DNA of 64,000 nt, taken from positions 68,451 through 132,450 of the forward strand of contig NMRB01000592.1 of the NCBI GenBank assembly GCA_002633025.1, in the 5' to 3' direction. The stretch is from Notospermus geniculatus (taxonomy: Eukaryota; Nemertea; Pilidiophora; Heteronemertea; Lineidae). A program made the position numbers and the translations under genes. A model generated the notes under the pieces. The model saw only the letters and a program-made list of their open reading frames with translations, ran no database searches and had not been told where the DNA came from. The stretch's first letter is position 1. Every line of letters starts with the position of its first letter. Of this stretch, positions 49,601 through 61,600 are shown in pieces.

Positions 49601-52600
49601 GATTCTGTCAGGATTTCAGACGCGAGACTACTCAGCATGTTTTATGATAAACCAGTCACATGACTTCGACTGATTAACANGCTCCAGTCTTTCTTCAATT
49701 TGTAATATTTCTCATTTTACCTGATGAGGGCTAGCAGGATGCTGCCGAAAACGTTTGTACCGTGTATATAGTGTAATATATAGATATGAAGAGCATTGAT
49801 TGGTCATGAAGTAGACGACCCTAAACAGAATGGTTGAAAACAGCATAACCTGTGACTTCAGTACCGGCAGAATACCCCTCTTACATTAAAAACCACCTGT
49901 CTTGCCAACAATACGAAGATTCTCCGCAGCCCACGTGGTTGTTACAGGAATCTGCTGTCACCATGACAACCTAGAGATTATGACTCGAGATTCTGTCAGG
50001 ATTTCAGACGCGAGACTACTCAGCATGTTTTATGATAAACCAGTCACATGACTTCGACTGATTAACAAATCTCTTAACTGGATTACTGCGTTCGAAACGA
50101 CGATGGATTTTTCCTGATAGCAGGATACGAGAGGATTTTACGCAATCGTCATATTGGTGAAACAATTTGATTTCTGTGTATGGTGATGCAAGAATGTTTC
50201 CGCGTTGACGTTTGCTACACATGCCAAACTGTACCATCTTGTCCGGCGGTAGCAAGGTTGCGTAGCATTAGCATTGGAAATTGGCGGGAAGGGTGTGGAA
50301 CATGAGGAGAGTTGATGCGTCTGGATAAGGTGATGGCAAGCAGGGGAGAATATTGTTCGACTGTTTACGTACTGGATCATGTTGGATGTTTTCACATTTA
50401 TTCATTGCAGTGCTTGTGAATATGGATTCATGACAGTATTTGTGGATTTACGGAGGGATTTCCACATGTTTTGGGTGTTTCTCTCCGAGTACCTCCCCAC
50501 AGATGTTCCGAATTTGTAATTTTTGATTGGGCACGTGTTGCTGAAGGATATCTCGTGCTATATCCATACAAATTTATCTGATCTCACGCTCATTCTGGCT
50601 CTGAATACTTTTCAGATAGGTACAAATCTAGTCCTCTATTTCAATTTTGATGAAGCTTGTCAAAGGTATCTTGATGATGGAGCACACCTGACAGGTGCTG
50701 GTTCGGGTCAGTTGGCTGTCTGGACCAGTAGAATGGGAACCCATTGCTCTATTTTGTAGTTTGTTCATTTGATTGTTTTGTTGCTCATATTCCAGCCCTA
50801 TGTACTCCCTTCGCAGGAATCATGTCTCTACCAGAGGTCAGTCAGCCAAAACTCAGGTCTTTGATACCAGTAAACATGTCTCCTTCACGGCAATCAAAGG
50901 AAATTTGGGGAGGTGGCATACATCAGCTGTCAGTCACCAAAAGTCATTTCCTGTAGTAGAACTCAAAGCTTGATCTCCACTTCAGTTGTTCTCTGTGGTA
51001 GAAGTCAAGACGTGATGACCATATGAGAATTTGACAACTGGTACTTTAGCCACCAGCATCGACTTCCTGATCTGTCACTTTTCCAGTTACATGTGTCTGT
51101 CTGACTGGCTATAGACTATGGATTTCTTCAGCACATCTCATCATGTTACCACAGTATTGATGCAACAATAGACGTATACATTGTGTATGGCGAGACTGTT
51201 GCCATGTAATCATTGGTGTGCAATGGCCGATGCTTATCAGGTTGACGTTAATGGGTTTCTAGTGAAGCCACCAGGGTTTTGTGAATCCCAGTTTTAATTT
51301 TCTAAATGGAGCTGATGCTGCCCTTGTGGAGCCAGGTCAGAGTTGCTGTACACATGGTACAGTCATTCCTCAGCTCATGCGAGCATTCAGGTTTCTGCAG
51401 TGCGCCGTTGTCCTTCTGAGTGGAATTTGAAACAAAATGATTGTATTCTCAGTGGTTCATGTTCCTCCTCCTTTAACCTCTCTCCACCCTCCTCCCCTAC
51501 CATACCCTCGTATGCCTACATCAGCCTAGGCCTAGCCATTGGCTCTGCGTGGACCTGGTTTGAAATGTGAGATAATATAAAACTATATTGTTTGTTTTAT
51601 TTGACCAACACAAACCATGAAATACAGAAGTTAGAATATTAAAATGGTCAGGGCCACAACAAGATCATAATAATGATCGCTAACGTTGTGCCCTTGACGC
51701 TTTCTCTGGAATCTACAGAAAGCGACAGAAGCAACAGCAACCATCACAAGTTGGCATGACCAGCCCTCAAATGTCACAATGCTAAATGTTACTTCAGTAA
51801 TTCCATATCTAGCTATTTATAATATGACTTGAAAATCAATAGGACGTGAAAGATGGTTGTGTGAGAGTGGTAGAGTTTGTATGCTGGGCATTCAACAGGA
51901 ATCGTGGAAGAGTATTGGATTCTTTTCATTGCCCTGGGATATGAAGGGTGAAAATAATGTATGTAATAGTTAATGGCTCATTATTGCTCTTGGGCCTCCG
52001 TAACAAGTGGTTTCATGGTTTGGGAGAAGACGCAGAAGAAGTTTGAACCGATGCAGCAACCTTTGCCGTATGATATTCTCCTTGTTGGTACCTCTGCTGT
52101 GATTTCCCAAGGCAGCACCCTCCACTGGCATGACTGTATGAACCTTTCCAAACAGGAACCTCTGCCATATGACCCTTTCTTTGTGGGAGTACCTACTGTT
52201 TGAACCTTCCCAGCAGCACCTCTGCCATATGACCCTCTACTTGTAGGAGTACCTTGGCTGGTTGAACCTCCCCAAGCAGGAACCTCTGCCATATGACCCT
52301 CTCNTATGACCCTCTCCTTGTGGGAGTACCTCTACTGTTTGAACCTCCCAAGCAGGAACCTCTGCCATATGACCCTCTCCTTGTAGGAGTACCTCTACTG
52401 TTTGAACCTCCCCAAGCAGGAACCTCTGCCATATGATCCTCTCCTTGTAGGAGTACCTCTGCTGTTTGAACCTCCCAAGCAGGAACCTCTGCCATATGAC
52501 CCTCTCCTTGTGGGAGTACCTACTGTTTGAACCTTCCCAGCAGCACCTCTGCCATATAACCCTCTCCTTGTAGGAGTACCTTGGCTGGTTGAACCTCCCC

Positions 52601-55600
52601 AAGCAGGAACCTCTGCCATATGACCCTCTCCTTGTAGTACCTCTGCTGTTTGAACCTCCCCAAGCAGGAACCTCTGCTGTAGTATGACCCTCTCCTTGTA
52701 GGAGTACCTCTAGCTGTGCTGTTTTAACCTCCCCAAGTGGAACCCTCCACTGTATGAACCTCCCCAAGCAGGATTTGAACCTCTGCCAAATGAACATCCA
52801 CAACAGGAACCTCAACACTCTACGATCCTCTCAAAGAGTCGTACTGTTTTCCGCCTTCAGGGCTTTCCTTTACAGACACATGCTAAACCACCCACCCTTT
52901 GGGGTATTCATGGCGACATCAAGCTACCACACATCCAATACTGTCTAAAAAGACCTGAGAACGATTTTGCCAGTCCCTCAGACCATCATCTATATATCTC
53001 CAGCCAGACTGGCCAGTCAAGTGCTCGTAAAAGGTCTTACCATTATTCCCGAAGAAATTATCCATTAATGTCATCGCGAAGTTGTCATGGTCCTGATGTA
53101 TGGCCTCTTCCGTGCTGCTATTGCTTGCTGTGTAAGCAGAGTTTGTGGGATGGTATTCCCTATTGGGAATTGTCTGGTGGTATGAGAAGTTACTGCATGT
53201 GGTACTTGGTCATTCCAATTTCCGCAACATCCCGTGGAGTCGAAAAAATGTAGACACAGAGTACCATCACAGTCAATTGTGGTGACATAGGAAGTTACTG
53301 ATAAATACCTAAGAACATCGAGTGGGACAGTAAGCCATGGTGCCTTGTACATTGTGGCTTTGCAAAGGCAAGTATTTAAGACCTGATCCAAGTGAGGAGT
53401 AGCTTGAGATCGCACCGTCTCCAATTACCAAGGCCAGTAATGCTTTGGCTTCGGCCCTGATGGAAAAATCTTAGGATTCATCACAGTAGATATTGGGAAG
53501 TTGATGATTGGATGACTCTGTGCTAATGCCATGAAAATGATCATGGTAGGAACCAGTAGATCTCCTTTTGGTGGTAATAAAACATGATTCCGTGACCACT
53601 TTCACTGTGATCCACTCTGAAACTGCTTTGCTAGAACCTCCGTTCTCTTGTGGAAGCATTGCGACTTGAGGGCAGACATCATTAATGGAACCATTAAGTC
53701 ATTGTCTTAATCAAATCAATCAATAAACTAATTGGCCAGACTTGTCTCTTTTGATGAAGATTAATATTCCTTCACTGTTATCGGAGATATCGGAAGATGT
53801 TGTTGATCAGCGATGTCAGACTGAACCCTCGGGACCATATCGGTGTCTTGGATAATGAAGGGAATGGTCATGATAGCAGTTGTTGAAGGAATGTGCCAAC
53901 ATTTATTGGCAGAAATTGTGACCATGCGCATCTACTTTGGTTCATTCTGTAGAGCTTGTGAGTGCAGATGATGTCATCACAGAAAACTTCACCATCTTGA
54001 CAGTCAGAATGATGTTAAATGACGTCATCGACCCACGTGGTGCACTTTGTTGTCGGCGCAAGTGGAGTGTGTGTGACTTCAACCATGACGTCATCTACAC
54101 GTGGCGCACTTTGTCATCGACGTCAGCATGATGGACGGCGGTCAAAACAAACTAACGTCACAATTAATGAGCCACTTCAGAAACTCTCTACTCATTGCGG
54201 AGTGTCATCAGAGCCACCACCACATTACGAACTTCACGAATCTTCCAATATTTATTGCAGAGTTTCCTCCTCAGCCCTTGACTGACTTCTCATCTCCAGG
54301 ACCTTGACATCATTTGTTTCTTGGTCCTCATAAGTACACTACAGTTCTCATCATGTTGTTGATCAATACCGGCATACGAAAGCAGTACCTGACTCGTCTC
54401 AGAGTGTGCCTCATTGCAAATTCATTTCACACCATGCAACAGTGCGGAAGCTACTTGGCGAAGAGTGTCAACAAGTAGTTTGCAAAGCAGGGTTGAAGGA
54501 CTTCTGTTTAAACCTGCTGACCAAAAGGAGCTGTCAGTCAGTTGACCAATATGTGTCCCTGCGTCCCAATTCTATGCCTAGCGGACCCATTCTCATGGTT
54601 CATTGAGCACCAATCAGGAGAACTTCGTATTGTACTGGTCCGCTAGAACTTTGCTGCCGTCTAGTGGCGATAAGTGCGGCTAACTGTCCCTATTTTGCCA
54701 CTTGGAAGATAGTTCCGTTGGTGACCTTAACGTGGCATTGTAGGACTGTCACAAACAGATGGTCATTGGTTGACAAAACAGAACACAGCTGTGCAATGGC
54801 TCATCTGATGAAGCTTGTAGGCCAGTGCATTATATGTACTACATAAAGGATTGTGGAACGTCCCACTAGGATTTGAACTCACTTTCCTCAGAGATGGCTG
54901 TGAAACTTGCTCTGTCACGGAACGTCACATTCAGGTCCTTTATCTGAAGTGGGAACTCTTTTACTGTAGTTTATGCCGAACTCTTTTAGTTCATGCCGTG
55001 GGATTTGAAGAAGACTTCTGAATGAGATCCCAACTTTGAATGTGCCTTTAAAGAAGAAAAATATTGGAGATGAGATATCAAACTACAATGATACTAGTAA
55101 TTTATAGGCGTGATACAATATTATGCATTACATGTGGGTCATTTTCAAAACAGGTTTTTTGTGGATGGCCGTCTTTTCATGTAACACAATTTGCCATGAA
55201 GACAGCAGATGTGCACTGATTTATCTCACTCTCCATTATAGGGGTTTAGTGGAAATACAATCAAGTCTTGCCTCCGTATTGGAGATTGGTATTGATCTGT
55301 ATTGGGTGATGTATTCAATATACATGAAAAGCAGATCATGATATTAGTGGGCTGTGATCGTGAGTGTGGAATACTTGATTTCGTGTAAATTAGTGAGTGA
55401 ACGAACATTTTATCACATTTCTGACAAAATGGAAGTCGTTGGCGTGTTGATGGTTTTCTGATGGGACTTTTTTCTTTCCGTCTGCTGCCGTGTGATTGTC
55501 GACGTATGGAATTAAAGGATTACATGCAGGAATTTGAGAATATGTGGCCTATACAGCTGATGGGGGGAGGGAGGTCACAATCATAACTCCCATTGCTGTG

Positions 55601-58600
55601 CCTCTGGACCGTGTTCTGTCAACACCAAATTCTCAAAGGCTGGTGTCTTCATAAGCAGCATGCTCGTGCAGAGTTTGGCATGAACCTTTTATAGCCAACC
55701 TCAACCCTGACAGTTCTGTAAGAATTTGACATGTCCATTCCAAATACGTCCGATACCCATTGGACTCAAAGATGTTGTGGTATTGACACTGTCAAATTCT
55801 TACAGAATTGTCAGGGTTGAGGTTGGCTATAAAAGGTTCCATGCCAAAAAACTTGCTTTCCTGCCTTTTGTCTGGTCTGCAACTGGGTGGGTCAACTCAG
55901 TTTTGAGTGAACCTGATCTGTTCAAATTGAGCAGCATCCTGATTCCCATTCTCGCATTCGTGGAAATCCCAAGTTCTGTTCAGCACGTGAATGTTTCAAA
56001 TCGTGTAGCATTTTCATCAAAACAATCTCTGATAACTTCATTCAAAGTGTAGATTGCTCATCAATATGTTTGTTCCATGGCATTGCGTGTTGAAATTCAT
56101 ATCACAACCGGAGGTGGCTCAGGACTTGGAAATTGATTGATCGCCAGACATGTTGTGTTGATATGACTACTGCATGGTGTCCGTAAACCTAAGCTAGAGA
56201 TGTATGGCTGGACATCTGTGTTATTTTTTCACCGTTTCATTTTTGAATGCGGCATGCATGTCTGAATGAACTTGTAGTGGCACTACTTCAAGGGCCTTGT
56301 TCAATCTTTAACTCTTCACCAAAAGGCACTTACAGTCCTGAAGGATGGTAGCTAGCAATTACTCATGCTGTCCAACTCTACTAGCAATACTCATGCTGTC
56401 TGAGAGTTGGCACTGATATTTCCACAGAGTTTCCGCTAGGATTTTCAAGAAGGGGGAGAAAAAAAATTTGAAATTTTTTTTTTTTGAAAAAAAAAATTTG
56501 TGTTCAAAAATTTTTTTTTGTTAAAAATGGCCTCCAGAGTCATTTTTTACACTCCAAAATGCAAAATTAGTCTTCCTTCTGCATCAAAATTGCATTCAAA
56601 ATGTAAGAAATTAAAGAAAAACACTACTGAAGTGAAAATAGTGATGTTTGAAAAAGGTTAGTCTTGAGGGGGGATACCCCCTCCTTGAAATTTTTGAGGA
56701 GGGGATCACCCCCCCCCCCCCTCTGGGAGAAACACTGTTCCATTTGGCCACAGCAGCAGCACCACCACACCAGCCTTGGTTGACTTGATTCTGGACAGAT
56801 TTCACTTCCACTTGTTTGACATAAATTTTCCCCTGATGCAAGATCATGGAATTGTATCTTGTCAAGTGTCCCATCCCTATTATGACCTTGGAGGTTGTCC
56901 CTCAGGAATACCGCCAAGAGATGCGGGGAAGATGAATACTTCATGAGGTTGTGCTGGTCCGTCAACAGTCCCCCTGGGATTCCTTCAGAGTTTGAAGCCG
57001 CTGATATGAAACGTTGCCATGGTTTCTGCCAGTAGCCTCATCGGTGACCTTGTGTGTTTGTCTCTGGAACTTGTCAACTGGCGATGGCAGTCCTTCATCA
57101 AATTAACTCACACTGTTTAGTTATCATCAGAAGTTGACAGCATCAAGCATGAGTGTTGGCACTTCTGATTGGATTGTGACGTCCTCAGCTGGGTATTAGA
57201 ACCTCGGTTTGGTTCCATAAGGGTTATGCCTTTGCCGCTTACTCACCCTTCTGACATCGGAACCCCGCAAGTGTGTAGGCGGCAAGGACTGGACTTTTGT
57301 CTACTCTTGGGGGTGACTGTGCTGGAACTTCTGAGTTCATTTTTATCATCGCATTGCAGATTACGGACAGTGGCTTAGCAGATATGACAATCAACTTGAT
57401 TCCTTGATGTGTTAGTGACATCAATAGGCATCATTTGATTTTCTGAGATGCCAGGATTTTCTCTCAATGACAGTATGTTTTCTCTCACATCATGTGACTC
57501 AAGTTTGAAGAGCCCAGGATAAGTCCATCTCGTGAAAAAGACATTGAAAAACAAGAGACAATCTGAGGGCATTTTTTACACCCAGAGGATGTCACCAGTG
57601 CTTACTGGATCTTCATTGGGACAATATTCAAGGTGTAAATAACTTTGGACAGTTTCTGGCTGTGATGTTCTGTTGCTTGCATGTGATCTCTGACATTATT
57701 TTGAAGCAAGCTCAAGTCACAAGCCCACCAGAAAGAATTGTGGTTTAACTAACTTGCAATCTTTCATTGACTTTTCATTTCGTTCGCAAGGACACCTTGC
57801 TCAGTTTGCAACTTCCCCGGGACGTGGCGAACGTGTCGTGTTTCGCGGCCTCAATATTTTTCGTAATTCGCTCACTTGGCAGTGCCAAATAATTCGTTTC
57901 TGCTCAAGACTTATAAGTCAATTTCATTAGGAAGAAGATTTTGTCTTCGTATGAAACAGAAGACTGACAGTTGCTGTACTTTTGTTGCTCAAGTACCATA
58001 TTTACGTTCAGTGTTTTTGTCAATGGAAATTTGTATTCTAGTAATGGATGTACTTCTAAAACTTCAAAGGATGTGTCGTATTCAAAAATTAAAGGCTTCA
58101 GGTTCTCATTCTTAACCCAGTGAATCATATTCCTTGAGTGCTCATAAACTATTCATAAAAACCTATTATTATCAACCGCCGACGGCATCAGAGTATACAA
58201 CCGTGAAATTTCTTGGATAAATCACAATTAAGATCAGCAGTACCAATAATTTTGGATCATACTCGTGTTTTGAAAACTTGTATGGAATTTTGTAGCTGTG
58301 GGGTGTCGTACGAGGAGGAGTTACGATATTATGGTCGACCTTGGTCAGGTTGAAGCCATACCGATTAGTAACTATTTGAACAGCAAGTACCTGGCTTGTG
58401 TTTTGTACACGGGCCTGTCATGTACGGCAACATTGTTGACGAGTGATTCGGAGATGATGGAAAGGAACAAACCATCTACGCCCAGCACAAAGGATTCTGG
58501 GAAAGGAGGCGGGGCCAAAACCGGTGCTAGGACTATGGGTGCTGTGAAGACACCAGGTGGGGCTGCCAAGACGCCGCCGAGTTCATCACGGACACCGGGA

Positions 58601-61600
58601 GCAAAGACACCACGACCGAACTCTGGCACAAAAATGACTGACCAAAAACCGGGCAGCAAACCGACACCCACGAGTGCTTCCAAATCAGGTGCTAAACCTA
58701 GTGCAGCAAAAACGACACCTGGTGCGGGGAAGACAAATGTAGCGGCGAAGGCGGGAGGAAAATCTACCCCCGCCAAACCGAATCTTGGAAGTAAACCTGG
58801 AACTAGTACGAAGCCGACCTCCAATGGGATCACACCATCACCTGTGAGCTTAAAGGCAACGAATAAACCTGGCGTAAAGACTTCAGGACGGACTACACCA
58901 ATGTCTGGGTCCGCTACGAGTACCCCCGTAAAGAAAGCTCCCTCTAAGGCAGCAGCTTCCCTCAAACCTGCCCCTAGTAAAAGTTCGTTGTCTTCCAGGG
59001 GGTCGGCGGCCCCTTCAACCACCCCTGAGACACCAGAGAAAAAGGATGGTAAGTTGAGGAAATGTGGTGCCGTTAGAGTGTGGAGGATGGGAAAGTAGGA
59101 CTTCCATCTTTTTTTCAGCAATTTCTTTTCTTCGCATTCACCACACCTCAGTCTGTCGCATGGAACATTAGGCCGTGGTGCCTTTTACCTAGTATCTTTG
59201 AAGGGCATGCAAGTAAAATACCCCAGCCAAGTGAGGAACATGAGCAGCTTGAGAAAGCCTGTTCTGTACTTCAGGGCCAATAATGCTATGGTTTCCGCCT
59301 GGCGGAAAATTCAAATGTATGACATGACGTCATAAAGACACAAATTTCTGTAGCAATGTGGTTAAACAGCAGAATGTTTGCCAGACAATCAATAGGTCCA
59401 TTACATTTGAGGAGGACGGTATTAACCTGAAGATCATTGAACAGCCTGCAGTCATCACTGGCTCAATCCAGGACCGATCAACAACCATTGACATCCAGGT
59501 TCATATCTGTTTCCAATAGAGTTGGCTTCATTGAGATAATAGAGACTTGATCGGCTGTTACCACACTTAAGCTGACAAAATGATTGATAGTTAACCCCTA
59601 AGTTACCGGGTAGTTATTTTCTAATAAAGAACATACCTAGGTCTCGTTTTACCATTTGTGACCCACTCCAGCAAAAGCAGGCACTTGTCGCAAGCGATCA
59701 TCATTGGTCATCAGTTTGCCCAACTGTCAGTGTCACCGTTGTCCACTACTCTGGTCAACTTGCCAGAGACATACATTTCAGTTGTTGTGTCGTAAGGCCG
59801 TTAACCGTTTCCTCGGTTGTGACAAGCACCTTCTTTGCTGGAGCGGGTCACAATGTACAGGGGCATATGTTTAGTAGTTAGAGGACAGGACTTCGTTTCC
59901 AATGCTGTTCTTCACCAGTCAGAAGGGCAAGTTTCCTGTTGTAGCAGAACACAGACTACAGAACATTTTTTGACCAAAATCTATCACATTTCTGTTTGTT
60001 TCCCTTCCAGAGGCAGCTCGAAGACATTAAAAAGTTCGTTGTCTTCCAGGGGGTCGGCGGCCCCTTCAACCACCCCTGAGACACCAGAGAAAAAGGATGG
60101 TAAGTTGAGGAAATGTGGTGCTGTTAGAGTGTGGAGGATGGGAAAGTAGGACTTCCATCTTTTTTTCAGCAATTTCTTTTCTTCGCATTCACCACACCTC
60201 AGTCTGTCGCATGGGACATTAGGCCGTGGTGCCTTTTACCTAGTATCTTTGAAGGGCATGCAAGTAAAATACCCCAGCCAAGTGAGGAACATGAGCAGCT
60301 TGAGAAAGCCTGTTCTGTACTTCAGGGCCAATAATGCTATGGTTTCCGCCTGGCGGAAAATTCAAATGTATGACATGACGTCATAAAGACACAAATTTCT
60401 GTAGCAATGTGGTTAAACAGCAGAATGTTTGCCAGACAATCAATAGGTCCATTACATTTGAGGAGGACGGTATTAACCTGAAGATCATTGAACAGCAGGC
60501 AGTCATCGCTGGCTCAATCCAGGAACGATCAACAACCATTGACATCCAGGTTCATATCTGTTTCCAATAGAGTTGGCTTCATTGAGATAATAGAGACTTG
60601 ATCGGCTGTTACCACACTTAAAAGCTGACAAAATGATGGATAGTTAACCCCTAAGTTACCGGGTAGTTATTTTCTAATAAAGAACATACCTAGGTCTTGT
60701 TTTACCATTTGTGACTCACTCCAGCAAATCCAGGCACTTGTGGCAAGCGATCATCATTGGTCATCAGTTTGCTCAACTATCAGTGTCACTGTTGTCCACT
60801 ACTCTGGTCAACTTGCCGGGGTCATCCCTATGTGTCCCGGGTCCTATGTGTCCCGGGTTCTATGTGTCCCCAGTTCCATGTGTCTGTCTTAGTTATGATT
60901 GGCCTTGTCCTCATTTTGTTCTCAAGTGGAGTCGACGAACTCATATCTTAATAATCATGGAGGTATGTATTAACTACATGTAAAATAAGTCAGCGTTAGC
61001 ATTCATTATGAATTCTGATACATGTTATGACGGTTGGAAACATCACAAAAAAATGTGGATTAAGAATTTGAAAGCCCTCTGGTGGAGTGTGAAGCTACCA
61101 AGGGAATGCCCGTGCCATCAAAATTCATAATAATTTTGTCCACTGACTCTTCACCAGGGCCTGTTTCATAATATGACTTTAAGCTAATGGTGCCTTTAAT
61201 CAAATGGAAAATGCATTGAGTTAATGGTACCATTAGCTTAAAGTCACTTTATGAAACAGGCCTCTGTTTTTTTTCTTCACCAAAAAAACCACGTAATTGT
61301 TTGGTATGAGTGATGATAGATGGGCCGTGGAACTACTGCTTTTCATCGTGGAAGTTGTACATTAATGCTAACGTTGATTTATTTTAGTTAATACATACTT
61401 TACCCATGATAATACATACTTTATCCACGATGATTAAAATATGAGTTCGTCGACTCCACTTGAGAATAAAATGGCGACAAGGCCAACCATAATTGAGACT
61501 GACGCATGGAACCCGGGACACATAGAACCCTGCACACAAAAACTGTCTTTAGGGACGCATAGAACCCGGAACGCAAAGAACCCGGGACACGTAGAACCCG

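Larger units (their letters stand above)
46382..58295. other. 11.9-kb intron dominated by tandem repeats and MITEs
   Basis: It contains four minisatellites (46909, 47800, 48775, 52040), hairpin MITEs (47550, 55675), a direct duplication with an N (49401-50066) and a hAT-like repeat (56424), each listed separately. A short in-phase open segment at about 50817-50870 (GIMSLPEVSQPKLRSLIPV) has AG but only a weak donor, so I do not call it. In 53-55.6 kb and 56.8-58.2 kb I see nothing beyond unique non-coding sequence and an imperfect direct repeat around 54015-54125. Confidence 0.5.

Noticed and set aside
50817-50870. Segment encoding GIMSLPEVSQPKLRSLIPV after CTTCGCAG, in the right phase
   Set aside because: The donor options (CAG/GTCTTT, CCA/GTAAAC) are weak and the composition is not distinctive. 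Not supportable without transcripts.
52237-52818. 193-codon minus-strand frame with GEGH..AEVPAWG repeats
   Set aside because: Complement of a length-variable minisatellite; frames alternate and no start or splice context is visible.
54015-54125. Possible inverted-repeat element with TGACGTCAT
   Set aside because: The two similar halves (CACGTGG.GCACTTTGT..TCG.CG) are in direct, not inverted, order and no ends could be defined.
58372-59121. 249-codon minus-strand frame
   Set aside because: Antisense shadow of the basic low-complexity exon 58296-59048.
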